Source: Trichloromonas sp034006665 (GTDB lineage Bacteria > Desulfobacterota > Desulfuromonadia > Desulfuromonadales > Trichloromonadaceae). From it: a stretch of 64,000 nt of DNA. The DNA lies in contig NZ_JAVESI010000016.1 in NCBI RefSeq assembly GCF_034006665.1, positions 1-64,000 of the forward strand. The letters run 5' to 3'. How positions within the stretch are numbered: the first letter of the stretch is position 1; each line of letters opens with the position of its first letter. The position numbers and the translations under genes were made by a program. Shown piece after piece: positions 35,001 to 43,142 of this stretch. The notes under the pieces were generated by a model. The model searched no databases. It worked only from the letters and a program-made list of their open reading frames with translations, and had not been told where the DNA came from.

Positions 35001-35696
35001 ATCGTCATCAACGATTTCGCCGCCGTAGCAGGCGAAACCTGGGCGACCATGACCGCTTCCGACTTCCTGACCGCTATTCAGGATGAGGCGGGGACCGAGA
35101 TCGGCTACGGCAACATCGACAGCAATGATATCGATGTGGCTGCCGCTCCGGCCAATTATGTCGGCGATACCATGCACCACGTCTTCATGGTAGAGAATGA
35201 CCTGAATGCCGGTGAGTACAAGGCCTTCTACGTCACCTCCGAAATCGATGCCGACGGCAACGAGTTCAATAGCGCCAGCCTGATCAGCATTATCGACTTC
35301 GGCGCCAGCTTCGACCTCGCTGACGATGGCGGCGCCGGTCCTGGGCCGGTCCAGGTCGATCAGGTCGTAGCCGACCTGATCACTTACGATGCCAGCACCG
35401 ACGATTTCAATTTCATCCTTGATTTCGCTGCTGCGGGCGTCAAACTGGCCAATATCAATGGCTTCGACGACGGCGACACCGTGACCCTGCTCAACGCTCC
35501 GGCCGGTTCCGCAGTTGACTTCGATAGCGGCGCTGCCGACTCCATCGATTTCGTTGCCGGTGATTTGGTTGGTTTCACCAACGCCTGGGCCGTCACCTTC
35601 GGCGCTCAGGATCCTGTCGAAGTGGCCGATTTTGTCGCCGCCGCCGATGAGTTTGCCGCGACTCAGGCCATTTGGGGTGACTGGCTGGTCGCCTAG
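32046..35696 (+). CDS. S-layer-like RTX secreted protein 1
   Basis: The 1216-residue acidic protein begins with a DUF4214-like helical region (NEIYLYTVGLFKAAPGAYYEGLVGFVESG) and carries scattered RTX-like nonapeptides (LLGGIGNDLFQ near 180, INGGAGTDVL near 200, INGGAGNDTISTPGAG near 675 and INAGSGNDVVF). It has no N-terminal signal peptide and almost no cysteine, as expected for type I secretion cargo and S-layer proteins. GAGGAG precedes ATG 32046. Many strong, GC-ending codons suggest high expression. A large opposite-strand frame (32040-35180) is a codon-bias shadow. Role: surface layer or adhesin; export by the 10.9-15.4 kb system is inference. Confidence 0.8.
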   Translation: MVTPEQQNEIYLYTVGLFKAAPGAYYEGLVGFVESGYSTQDMALALANSPVFNGLYNTDSDDAFVSAFLNNLVGDTLDAATMQAAVAGMNSLVADQGRAQAAVAIIDLLADQSPSDPTFGEARQLLQGRVDAAKGYQAFPGAKGLSANIATLQNVVEATDTAQYLTDGIDNLLGGIGNDLFQAYIYDNSNSLESGDIINGGAGTDVLRAEVGSSQDFAISAKTVSVENMFFTAQNLAWDNADNTIGDRLGFDTTIDAGEFAGVRQLWSDDSRASLVIEDVSEDSHLTTIGMRDTDSAVNYEVYFDQQNVTDIGSQESGGSLILTIADLDRMDQGLSPLSDAFPYDILTVHFEGVSYELDIDYTDVEDHDDLVAAINNALAADGVTQFEAVKQGSVNVVHPDTSNPLVVDQVVIQKVDATMEGNFDAAMSTWDNSGIIPGDTAYLTRVQDEQAVAQPSLTQVDVVVDNVGRGCVGGDLVIGAMAECLGIEQFNVQVDRDSWLSTLRSNNELSHGALEVVNVVNISENDAEGNGNLRIDALNDVRVFDASEMAGNVTLTATLSNEIVAKYFSLTDSHQDNTQDDSDPVDYLDVVDTYFSYDFGAGSDSLNLTLSADNFQDAGSAAFEDFQLEVNGNDGNDRLTVRFDDATANDADFWYFNQSVNQANNSSIVINGGAGNDTISTPGAGNMTINAGSGNDVVFSDNTGAKAQWVINAANLDLNDLDGNGPGATGLLYGAQLTLTFAAANLTLPAGMTQPNADAYDVGFESTVRVTTNDLGNQATVNQAIKNAINNDAVLSKLLLAEDGPENTLVITSKIDGQFSSNDILIDVEAIDLADQSTATQDDLQDAYELLMRDSDAVLTQAILDGYANAYDGNIATLAVQGSDSVYTSDNRINVGSGDDLVVLGTGANSNDTLVFTGTDLGKVTVVNFDDAVGSASMDSLNFGSYLIGKTSASESVSSERGIADTYDFLNVSGVGGTAGADEIIVINDFAAVAGETWATMTASDFLTAIQDEAGTEIGYGNIDSNDIDVAAAPANYVGDTMHHVFMVENDLNAGEYKAFYVTSEIDADGNEFNSASLISIIDFGASFDLADDGGAGPGPVQVDQVVADLITYDASTDDFNFILDFAAAGVKLANINGFDDGDTVTLLNAPAGSAVDFDSGAADSIDFVAGDLVGFTNAWAVTFGAQDPVEVADFVAAADEFAATQAIWGDWLVA

Positions 35697-35742
35697 TTTT
35701 ACCCTTTTGCTTCACTAGATCCATACCGTGGCTTGTGCAAGA

Positions 35743-35771
35743 TAGAGCGGGCAGGTTCGCCTGCCCGCTCT
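35743..35771. promoter_or_regulatory. Perfect 12-bp hairpin ahead of S-layer gene 2
   Basis: AGAGCGGGCAGG and CCTGCCCGCTCT with a TTCG loop lie in the 106-bp gap between the two S-layer-like genes. There is no U-run after it, so it is unlikely to be a plain terminator. It may stabilise or process the mRNA, or attenuate transcription. Confidence 0.65.
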
Positions 35772-35802
35772 AACCAACCAGAAACACAAGGAGACATATA
35801 TC

Positions 35803-38800
35803 ATGGCAGTAGTCACAGGCACTAACCTGCTTCAAGAGATTCTCGACGCTCAGGGGATTACGCTTTCGCCGTTGATGGAAGCTGCTCTTGCTGCTCGTCT
35901 GCAGCAGGCGATCGACGCCGGAACCGACAGCAATTTTCAGATTGCCGCCGTTCTGGCCAGTAACCCGACTATCAATGCTTCCGTCCCCGAAGGGGAAGTC
36001 CCGCTCACCTTTATCGCCGATGTCGTAGGGGATGCCAAAACGACGATCATCGACGAGCCGGTTGAGCCGATTGAAACTACCTATACCATTACCTCCGACG
36101 TCGACTCGGTGGACGAAGGCGGTACCGTCACCTTCACCGTAACGGCGGATGAAGCCGTTGTCGAAGATACCGAAGTGGCCTATACCCTCAGCGGCGTCGA
36201 CGCCGCCGATGTGGATGGCGAGCTGACCGGTACGGTGACGATTCTGGCCGGTGAAACCGCCGCCACTTTTGCCGTCACTCTGCTCGAAGATGCGGCTACT
36301 GAAGGGGATGAAACCCTGACCGCGACCCTGGAAGACGGCGCTGCCGCCGATGTGGCCGTGGCCGACACCAGCATGGCCCCTGCCCAGGTTCTGAGCATCG
36401 AACCGGCATCGACGACGATCGTCGAGGGCAATGAGCTCGTCTTCACCGTGACGATGGACCGCGCGGTTGACGAAGATACCGTCATCCGCTATCAGGTTCA
36501 GGGCGTTGCCACCGACATCGCCGCTGCCGCTACGCCGGTTGACGACCTGGGCGTCATCAATGGTGAGGTGCTCATCGCGGCTGATGGCGATAACCCGATG
36601 ATCGGTACTTTTTCGATCACCCCTTCATCCGACGGCGTAACCGAAGGTTTTGAAGCCTTCAAGGTTGTGCTGCTCAATGACGACAATACCGCCGGCTTGT
36701 CTACGGCCAATATCGTCATTACCGATCCCGCCAATGCCGGCCAGTCCTTCACGCTCACTACAAGTGTGGATGATTTCACCGGTGGCGCCGGCGATGATAC
36801 CTTCACGGCGACCGACACAACCCTGACCGCGCTGGACGCCCTCGATGGGGGTGATGGAGCGGATGTTCTGAAATATACCGACGTTGCAGGGGGCAAGGGC
36901 ATTCCTGGAGGTGTTTCCATCAGCAACATTGAAACGATCACGGTGCGCTCTTCAGGCGCTGCCACCATCGACTTGGCTGCTGCGGCAGGTGTGACGGGCG
37001 TGTCAACACTGAAATCGACTCAGTCTGCTGCAGCCACCCTGACCGCTGCCGACACCACCGACATCGTTGTCTCGGGCGCTACCGGCGCCATCACGATCAA
37101 CGGTGGTAACAACGTTCAGGTTGCCGACGCGACTGCAGACATGGCGATTAAAGTTGGCGCGGCTACCGCTAACGCCGGTACCATCACCGTGACCGACAGC
37201 AATCAGGGCACCGGTACGATCGACGTCGACGGCGGCACGGATGTATCCGTTACCGCGACCACCAACGCTACGGCAGCAGTGGTCGGCGGCACCGTTAAGA
37301 TCGGTGTTGTCACCCCCGCCACCGGCACCGTAACGCTGGAACAAAACCTGAACCACAACGGCGAAGGCGGCAATCTTGCCGGCGGCGCGATCACGGTCGT
37401 CGGTGGCACCAGCGTTGATGTCACTGTCAACGCGACCAGCACCGCCAAGAACGACGACTCCGACAACGACATCGCCATCGGTGCTGTGGACGTGACCGGC
37501 GACGGTACGACCTCCGAAGTGACCGTGACGCAGAATGCCACCACGACCGTTGTCACCACGGCCGCTGTGCCGGCGATTGCAGAAACTGACACGGTTACTT
37601 TCAAATCTATGGCCGCAGGCGATACCCTGACCACGGCCGGCAGCGGCACCCTGGTTTTTAAGGCTGTTGCTGCTATGACGGCTGAAGAAGTTGCAGCAGC
37701 CTTCACCAACCTGATCAACTCTGACACCCAATCTGCTGGCGGACCCACTGCTAAAGGCTACTTCACTGGAGCTTTCTCGCCGGTCTGGTCCAGCGCTGAA
37801 GCCTCCGGGGCCTCGGTGATCTTCACTGCCAATAGTGACGCTGAGACCAACGTTACCTGGACCCACAGTGTCGTCGCCAACAACCCGACGATCGTCAATA
37901 CCCCCGGCACGGCCGCCGTTGCCGGTGACGCTTCCACCAACGCCGTGACCTACGGCGCAGTGACGATTGCCGATGACGCGACCGCCGCCATCAAGACCGT
38001 CACGGTCGATGGCTATGCGACGGCCTCGGCTATCAACGGCACCACCGTTCTGGATACTCTGAACCTGTCTAACGCCGCTGCTACGGTTGCCATGACCGTG
38101 GCCGACACCGCCGATACTTTGGCGTTGAACCTTTCGGCCATGGGCAAAACCGGCGATGGCAATGAAGCCGTTCTGACCTTCACCGCCGCCCCGCTGACCC
38201 TGAATGTCACTAGCACGGGCGATAACTACGTCGACCTGACCGCCGCCGCGACCAAGACCCTCAATGTCTCCGGTACCGGCCTGCTGGATGTCGCCGACAT
38301 CGACTTGGCCGCTTTGCAGACCGTCAAAGTCAGCGGTACGGCCGGCCTGTCGTTGTACGCAGGCGTCGCTGATACCGTGACTTCGGTAGACACTACCGGC
38401 ACAACTGGCACCGTCACCGCCAGCATTCAAGGCGATAAGGCCACCTACGCCGGCGGCGCCGGTGTCGACAACGTCACCGTCACCAACGCCGACACGGCCA
38501 TCAGCAAGGCACTCGATCTGGGTGCAAGCAACGACACCCTGACCCTGGTCGGCGCCACCGTGGCCGTGCCCACCGTCGTCCTCAAAGGCGGCGATGGCAC
38601 CGACACCTTGTCGATCGACACGGCCAGCGCAGCGGCTCTCGATGGCGCAACAACGTTCGCCGCTCAACTCGATAGCTTCGAGCACCTGTTCATCAATGAT
38701 GCGGGAATAGGTGGCGAAAATATTCTCCTTGATAATCTCGGCTTCACTCAACTGGTCTCCGTGGCCGGCTCTGGCGCTACCCTGACCCTGAGCAACCTGG

Positions 38801-39633
38801 CCAACAACGGCACCGTAAACGTGGTAGCCGCTCCCACAACCGGCCTGACCGTGGTAGTCAAAGATGCCGATACCGGTATCGCTGACGTATTGAACGTCGG
38901 TCTGAGTGCCGATACAGGCGTACTGACCGCCGCTAACGTTGAAACCGTCAACCTGACGGTGGACGCCGATGTGACCGCTACCCTGACCGCCGACAAGGCC
39001 ACCACGGTGACCCTGGCCGGCGATAGCGATCTGGTCCTGACTGACCTGAAAGCGGACGGTAGCACTCTGGTCGAACTGGTGGACGGCTCGGCCGGCTACT
39101 CGGGAGATCTCACCATGACGGCTGATCTGGCTGACTTGGTGGTAAAAGGCGGTTCGGGTGACGACTTCCTGATCGCAGACGCTAACGACGTCGCCCTGTA
39201 TGGTGGCGACGGCGATGACATCCTGGTAGTGGATAGCGGTCTGCGTGTAAACCTCTACGGTGGTGAGGGCGCAGATACTTTTGAAATCAATGGAAGCCTC
39301 ACTCTGGATGCTTACGCTGTCATCAACGGCGTCACTTCCGGCGACGTCATCCAGATGAACGGTGCAAACACCTTCATGAGCAGCAAGATCGCTCTTAGCG
39401 TCGGTGCCGACGAAACCCTGCTCAACTACGCCAACCAGGCGGTCGATACGCTTGCTGAAGGTGAAATGGGCTGGTTCCAGCGCGGTGGCAACACTTTCAT
39501 CGTTCAGGACGTCCTTGGTACTGATAGCACCGAATTTATTGCCGGCGAAGACATGATCATCATGCTTACCGGTCTGGTAGACCTCGGTGCGGTTGCGTCG
39601 TACAACACCAATAACAGCCTGGAAATCGCCTAA
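35803..39633 (+). CDS. S-layer-like Calx-beta/RTX secreted protein 2
   Basis: The 1276-residue acidic protein has a short N-terminal helical region (MAVVTGTNLLQEILDAQGIT), two Calx-beta-like domains (about 85-185, TVTFTVTADEAVVEDTEVAY, and about 200-310), then FTLTTSVDDFTGGAGDDTFT at about 317 where a long Thr/Ala/Asp-rich beta-solenoid-like body begins, and RTX repeats near 1125-1170 (VKGGSGDDFLIAD, LYGGDGDDILVVD, LYGGEGADTFEI). No signal peptide; C-terminal type I secretion is expected. AAGGAG precedes the ATG. A strong terminator follows. Sequence at 63594-64000 is homologous to the part starting at FTLTT. Confidence 0.82.
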   Translation: MAVVTGTNLLQEILDAQGITLSPLMEAALAARLQQAIDAGTDSNFQIAAVLASNPTINASVPEGEVPLTFIADVVGDAKTTIIDEPVEPIETTYTITSDVDSVDEGGTVTFTVTADEAVVEDTEVAYTLSGVDAADVDGELTGTVTILAGETAATFAVTLLEDAATEGDETLTATLEDGAAADVAVADTSMAPAQVLSIEPASTTIVEGNELVFTVTMDRAVDEDTVIRYQVQGVATDIAAAATPVDDLGVINGEVLIAADGDNPMIGTFSITPSSDGVTEGFEAFKVVLLNDDNTAGLSTANIVITDPANAGQSFTLTTSVDDFTGGAGDDTFTATDTTLTALDALDGGDGADVLKYTDVAGGKGIPGGVSISNIETITVRSSGAATIDLAAAAGVTGVSTLKSTQSAAATLTAADTTDIVVSGATGAITINGGNNVQVADATADMAIKVGAATANAGTITVTDSNQGTGTIDVDGGTDVSVTATTNATAAVVGGTVKIGVVTPATGTVTLEQNLNHNGEGGNLAGGAITVVGGTSVDVTVNATSTAKNDDSDNDIAIGAVDVTGDGTTSEVTVTQNATTTVVTTAAVPAIAETDTVTFKSMAAGDTLTTAGSGTLVFKAVAAMTAEEVAAAFTNLINSDTQSAGGPTAKGYFTGAFSPVWSSAEASGASVIFTANSDAETNVTWTHSVVANNPTIVNTPGTAAVAGDASTNAVTYGAVTIADDATAAIKTVTVDGYATASAINGTTVLDTLNLSNAAATVAMTVADTADTLALNLSAMGKTGDGNEAVLTFTAAPLTLNVTSTGDNYVDLTAAATKTLNVSGTGLLDVADIDLAALQTVKVSGTAGLSLYAGVADTVTSVDTTGTTGTVTASIQGDKATYAGGAGVDNVTVTNADTAISKALDLGASNDTLTLVGATVAVPTVVLKGGDGTDTLSIDTASAAALDGATTFAAQLDSFEHLFINDAGIGGENILLDNLGFTQLVSVAGSGATLTLSNLANNGTVNVVAAPTTGLTVVVKDADTGIADVLNVGLSADTGVLTAANVETVNLTVDADVTATLTADKATTVTLAGDSDLVLTDLKADGSTLVELVDGSAGYSGDLTMTADLADLVVKGGSGDDFLIADANDVALYGGDGDDILVVDSGLRVNLYGGEGADTFEINGSLTLDAYAVINGVTSGDVIQMNGANTFMSSKIALSVGADETLLNYANQAVDTLAEGEMGWFQRGGNTFIVQDVLGTDSTEFIAGEDMIIMLTGLVDLGAVASYNTNNSLEIA

Positions 39634-39677
39634 CCCCCTAACCCCACAATCCACCGTGGGCTAGCGTAACACCCAAA

Positions 39678-39718
39678 CACCCCCGTCCTTCGCAAGAGGG
39701 GCGGGGGTATTTTTTTTC
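39678..39718 (+). terminator. Rho-independent terminator after S-layer gene 2
   Basis: CACCCCCG, a GTCCTTCGCAAGAGGGG loop and CGGGGGT are followed by ATTTTTTTTC. It lies about 45 bp after the stop codon of the gene ending at 39633. Confidence 0.85.
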
Positions 39719-39821
39719 GAAAGAATCAATGGTTTCTTTTTTTGCTAGCGGCAGGCATGTTACAACTGAACCTATGTGACGACTTTTACTTCAAGCAGAA
39801 ACACTACTGAAGGAGAATGCC

Positions 39822-40151
39822 GTGCTCAAACCCTGCCTTGCCCAACTTCTTATGGCTTCTGGTTACACCACCTTTACCCCAGAACTGATCCGCCGCGCCT
39901 CGGCATCGCTGTACGGCAATATAGGTGCCGGACTCGACTGTCGCGACTGGGACACCATCATGGCCTCAGACAATCCTCTGCAAGCCTCAGAAGATGCCCT
40001 TATCGCAATATATCAAGGAAGTAGTTGCTTGCTCGACAATGCCGATCATCTACAGGATAAAGGCTACAGCGCCAATATGATCGAGTGGACAATACGCCAG
40101 CTGCACCAACGCTTGGGGGTAAAAATTATGGGACAGGCACTTTGTACTTGA
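39822..40151 (+). CDS. Small hypothetical protein with repeat-derived C-terminus
   Basis: The frame starts at GTG 39822 with AAGGAG at 39810-39815 and encodes 109 residues (MLKPCLAQLLMASGYTTFTP...). No family is recognised. The last nine residues (KIMGQALCT) are encoded by a repeat (40119-40193) that also occurs at 41359-41433, so the natural C-terminus has probably been replaced by insertion of that repeat. It could still be expressed. Its role is unknown. Confidence 0.45.
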   Translation: MLKPCLAQLLMASGYTTFTPELIRRASASLYGNIGAGLDCRDWDTIMASDNPLQASEDALIAIYQGSSCLLDNADHLQDKGYSANMIEWTIRQLHQRLGVKIMGQALCT

Positions 40152-40193
40152 CCTGTGTTTTGCCTTGGGGTAGGGTGGTGGTGTAGTCAGGGT
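40119..40193 (+). repeat. GGGACAGGCAC repeat, copy 1
   Basis: The stretch GGTAAAAATTATGGGACAGG, then CACTTTGTACTTGACCTG and TGCCTTGGGGTAGG, is shared in degenerate form with 41359-41433. It lies upstream of a REP-associated transposase gene at 42102, the sort of sequence such enzymes act on. Confidence 0.6.
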
Positions 40194-40351
40194 CGCCAGG
40201 TTTTGTGTGGTCGACGTAAATCCCCTTTATGCTATCCCAAAGCCCTCATCACCCTTCAATCGGTGGTGGGGTTTTTTCATTCCCCAAACCCATCAACTTA
40301 AGCCTCTCTCGGTTACGACCCTGAGGGGCTTTTCTCGTGAAAGGAGCCCCT
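40194..40351. other. Intergenic region with hairpin/terminator-like sequence
   Basis: No gene is seen here. GGTGGTGGGGTTTTTTC at about 40263-40278, preceded by CATCACCC, and GCCTCTC...GAGGGGCTTTTC at about 40304-40338 look like weak terminators. Confidence 0.4.
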
Positions 40352-40513
40352 ATGCGTGAGTATCACTGTGTCAACGACCTGCTCGACCTCTCGGAAGAGG
40401 CCCCCGTCCTCTGGCGGGAAATGTACGGGTATATGCAGGTGTGCCTGTATGAAGATGACGAAGTTGACCTGCGATTCCTGATGGCCACCGAAGACGACCT
40501 GCCCGCGATTTAA
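40352..40513 (+). CDS. Short hypothetical ORF, possibly cut by a stop codon
   Basis: The frame begins at ATG 40352 with AAGGAG at 40341-40346 and encodes 53 residues (MREYHCVNDLLDLSEEAPVLW...DDLPAI). After the TAA at 40511 the same frame stays open for another 26 codons (ALGTPEETGILAVSREDAQKGSEQR) before the next stop at 40590. That suggests an originally longer protein broken by one nonsense change. No family is recognised. Confidence 0.35.
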   Translation: MREYHCVNDLLDLSEEAPVLWREMYGYMQVCLYEDDEVDLRFLMATEDDLPAI

Positions 40514-40654
40514 GCTCTGGGCACCCCCGAAGAAACCGGCATCCTGGCCGTATCACGCGAAGACGCGCAGAAGGGCTCAGAGCAGCGCTAATGTCAGGAT
40601 GTGCTAGACACGATCACACTTGCTTTTTCGTATCCTCAAGGCTACAATAAGCCC

Positions 40655-40963
40655 ATGTACCAGATCACTGAAACCGAAGAATTCAGTCAATGGTTGCGTG
40701 GGCTGAAAGATGCCGAAACGCGGCTGCGGCTGATTAAACGTCTACGCAGAGCCAGCCTGGGTAATCTGGGTGACGTGCGATCCGTAGGTGATGGCATATT
40801 CGAGATGCGTGAATTCTTCGGGCCAGGCTGGCGCATGTATTACCTGCAGAAAGACCGGATGCTGGTTCTCATGCTTGGAGGTGGTGAGAAATCAACCCAG
40901 TCACGAGACATCCAGCGCGTAAAGGTTCTGGCACGGGAGGTATTGGATGAAAACGAAAGCTAA
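40655..40963 (+). CDS. RelE/ParE-type toxin (HI1419-like)
   Basis: The 102-residue protein resembles the addiction-module killer family related to HigB/RelE: MYQITETEEFSQWLRGLKD, RRASLGNLGDVRSVGDGIFEMREFFGPGWRMYYLQ and VLMLGGGEKSTQSRDIQRVKVLA. Toxins of this fold cut mRNA at the ribosome. It overlaps the antitoxin gene by 17 bp in the toxin-first order usual for this subfamily. ATG 40655 begins at the conserved region; the 18 upstream codons look non-native. Confidence 0.82.
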   Translation: MYQITETEEFSQWLRGLKDAETRLRLIKRLRRASLGNLGDVRSVGDGIFEMREFFGPGWRMYYLQKDRMLVLMLGGGEKSTQSRDIQRVKVLAREVLDENES

Positions 40964-41252
40964 AACAACGCTCAGACCCTTCGATGCAGCAAATTACCTG
41001 CAAACAGAAGAAGACATCGCCATGTACTTGGATACCGTCCTGGAAGATGACGATCCAGCACTGCTGGCTGCTGCCCTTGGAGATATTGCCAGAGCCCGAG
41101 GGATGACTTCTTTGGCGCAGGCCACCGGATTGTCACGCGAGAGTCTATACAAAAGCCTTTCCGGCGAGCGTATCCCAACCACGGAAACCCTCTTCAAGGT
41201 GATTCACGCGCTGGGATTCAAGTTGTCGGTCTCTGTGCGGAACGCATCGTAG
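40947..41252 (+). CDS. Antitoxin of HI1420 family
   Basis: The 101-residue protein carries FDAANYLQTEEDIAMYLDTVLEDDDPALLAAALGDIARARGM, the hallmark of the HI1420/HigA-like antidote family, and an XRE-like helix-turn-helix (SLAQATGLSRESLYKSLSGER). It binds and inhibits the preceding toxin and probably represses the pair. The start overlaps the toxin stop region. Confidence 0.85.
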   Translation: MKTKAKTTLRPFDAANYLQTEEDIAMYLDTVLEDDDPALLAAALGDIARARGMTSLAQATGLSRESLYKSLSGERIPTTETLFKVIHALGFKLSVSVRNAS

Positions 41253-41358
41253 TCTGACGCTAAGCCATGATTGGCGGGATCGTCATTATGTTCGCGTTAC
41301 CGGCGAACCGTATGTCCATGATCCTGTCAGATACATCGCGCCAAACTCACCTACCCAG

Positions 41359-41433
41359 GGTAAAATTATAGGACAGGCACTTTATTCTTGCCCTGTCGTT
41401 TGCCCTGGGGTAGTGTGGCGCTGTAATAGGGTG
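41359..41433 (+). repeat. GGGACAGGCAC repeat, copy 2
   Basis: GGTAAAATTATAGGACAGGC followed by ACTTTATTCTTGCCCTG and TGCCCTGGGGTAGTG is a degenerate copy of 40119-40193. The two copies flank the small ORF and the HI1419/HI1420-like pair. Confidence 0.6.
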
Positions 41434-41539
41434 AGAAGGTCTTGTTGACATAATTTCTCTTTGTGCGTCAGTTAAATTGCTGTGATTCCTTCCGGGTGTT
41501 ATGCTGAGAAAGTTGGAGTGTACAGATTCTGGAGGGCGA

Positions 41540-41809
41540 ATGCCGACGATCAGTATGTTTTATGGAATAGTCATTTGCCTCTACTTTTTTGATGATGAGA
41601 GGTACAAGCTTCCGCATATTCACGCAAAGTTTCAGGGTCAGGAAGCCTCCTTTTCAATTCTTGATGGTTCTCTTCTTGCTGGTGAAATACCTCAAACAAA
41701 AAGTAAGTTGGTTCAGGCTTGGATAGAAATACACCGTGATTCCCTGTTGGCCAACTGGGAGTTGGCCGTTAATGGACTTCCGCCTTATTCGATCGAGCCA
41801 TTGCGTTAG
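41540..41809 (+). CDS. DUF4160 family protein
   Basis: The 89-residue protein shows the DUF4160 pattern: MPTISMFYGIVICLYFFDDERYKLPHIHAKFQGQEASFSILDG and later KSKLVQAWIEIHRDSLLANWELAVNG. DUF4160 and DUF2442 proteins often occur as adjacent pairs with toxin-antitoxin-like distribution. The downstream partner here starts 8 bp away. GAGGGCG precedes the ATG. Biochemical role unknown. Confidence 0.85.
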   Translation: MPTISMFYGIVICLYFFDDERYKLPHIHAKFQGQEASFSILDGSLLAGEIPQTKSKLVQAWIEIHRDSLLANWELAVNGLPPYSIEPLR

Positions 41810-41817
41810 GAGGATGT

Positions 41818-42099
41818 ATGGAATCCGTAATTCGTGTAAATGCAAAAGAGAATTATTGTCTGGAGCTCTGGTTTGATACGGGTGAGCATCGACTGTTTGA
41901 TGTAAAGCCTTACCTTGGGCGAGGGGTGTTTACACGGCTTCAAGATGTTCATTTGTTCGAACGGGCATTTGTGGCTATGGATACGGTTTGCTGGCCGGGT
42001 GATCTCGATATAGCCCCGGAGACTCTGTACGACCGTTCCGTGCCCATCTCCGACGTAAACGGCGTGTGTCCCACACCCGCTCATGCAGAAAACGCCTGA
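41818..42099 (+). CDS. DUF2442 family protein
   Basis: The 93-residue protein matches DUF2442: LELWFDTGEHRLFDVKPYLGRGVFTRL, AFVAMDTVCWPGDLDIAPETLYDRS. It follows the DUF4160 gene with AGGAGG just before the ATG and its last codons lie right beside the transposase start at 42102. The pair probably acts together; a toxin-antitoxin role is an inference from genome distribution of such pairs. Confidence 0.85.
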   Translation: MESVIRVNAKENYCLELWFDTGEHRLFDVKPYLGRGVFTRLQDVHLFERAFVAMDTVCWPGDLDIAPETLYDRSVPISDVNGVCPTPAHAENA

Positions 42100-42101
42100 T
42101 C

Positions 42102-43142
42102 ATGGCCCAGCCCCGTTACGCCCAGCTCGATCTCAATGAAACGCCCTGGTATCACGTCGTTTCCCGCTGCGTGCGCCGTGCCTATTTGTGTGGTGTTGAT
42201 CAGATTACCGGCCAGAGCTACGAACATCGCCGCGACTGGCTGGAACGCCGCATTCAGCAGTTGGCGGCGATCTTCACTATTGATATCGCCTCTTACGCCA
42301 TCATGCACAACCATTACCACATTGTTGTGCGTGTGGATAATGAGCGGGTTGCCGATCTATCCACCGAAGAGGTGATCCAGCGCTGGTCGCAGCTTTATGC
42401 CGGCCCGTTGATTGTTCGTCGCTATCTGTCCGATCAACGTGAGCAGATGAGTCAGGGGGAGCTGCTGCAGGTGGATAAGTTGGCCGATGGTTATCGACAG
42501 CGGCTTTGCGATCTGTCTTGGTTTATGAAAAACCTCAATGAGTTTATCTCCCGCAAGGCCAACGCCGAAGAGAATGTCAAAGGTCATTTCTGGGAAAGCC
42601 GCTATAAGTGTCAGGCGTTGCTCGACGAACCGGCCCTGCTGGCCGCCATGGCTTATGTTGACCTCAACCCCGTGCGTGCCGCCATGAGCGATACCCCGGA
42701 AACCAGCGACCATACGGCCATCAAGCGCCGGCTGGAGGAGAGTCACAACCTCACGCAGGAACCAGCGAAACAATCGGCTACCCAGACCGATCTCGATATT
42801 CTCAATTTGCCCGAAGCTCCTTTGCTTCCCTTTGACCCGACGGAAACCTTCACGACCGGCATCCCTTTTGCTTTTTCGGACTATTTGGAACTGATCGACA
42901 TCGTTGGTCGCGCCGTTCACCCGAACAAGCGCGGATTTATCCCTGACAAAACTCCTGCCATTTTGCACCGGCTAAACATCAGCACCGAGGCCTTTATCCT
43001 GAACGCCGACCAGTTTTTGCATCGTTTCGGCGCCGCAGTCGGCCATCCGAGCAAGTTGACCGACCTGGCCGCTGCCCGCAACGTCCGTTATCTGCGGGGC
43101 ATGGCCAAGTCGAAAGCGCTGTTTACTACGGCCGCGGCCTGA
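42102..43142 (+). CDS. REP-associated tyrosine transposase (Y1_Tnp family)
   Basis: The 346-residue protein contains the HUH catalytic core of the IS200/IS605-like family: YHVVSRCVRRAYLCG near the start, the metal-binding motif in YAIMHNHYHIVVRV near residue 69, and FWESRYKCQALLDEPALLAAMAYVDLNPVRA near residue 165, as in REP-associated enzymes. A tyrosine-bearing helix (DLSWFMKNLNEFISRKAN) precedes it. It nicks and joins single-stranded DNA at hairpin repeats. No flanking terminal repeats typical of a complete IS are evident; related repeats lie upstream at 40119 and 41359. Confidence 0.88.
   Translation: MAQPRYAQLDLNETPWYHVVSRCVRRAYLCGVDQITGQSYEHRRDWLERRIQQLAAIFTIDIASYAIMHNHYHIVVRVDNERVADLSTEEVIQRWSQLYAGPLIVRRYLSDQREQMSQGELLQVDKLADGYRQRLCDLSWFMKNLNEFISRKANAEENVKGHFWESRYKCQALLDEPALLAAMAYVDLNPVRAAMSDTPETSDHTAIKRRLEESHNLTQEPAKQSATQTDLDILNLPEAPLLPFDPTETFTTGIPFAFSDYLELIDIVGRAVHPNKRGFIPDKTPAILHRLNISTEAFILNADQFLHRFGAAVGHPSKLTDLAAARNVRYLRGMAKSKALFTTAAA

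Noticed and set aside
32040..35180. Very long open frame on the minus strand opposite S-layer-like gene 1
   Set aside because: The translated product is a low-complexity shadow of a GC-rich, codon-biased gene; it has no ribosome site or family match, while the plus-strand frame has both.
37003..39654. Minus-strand frame opposite S-layer-like gene 2
   Set aside because: No domain match; it exists because the repetitive Thr/Ala/Asp codons leave the antisense frame open.
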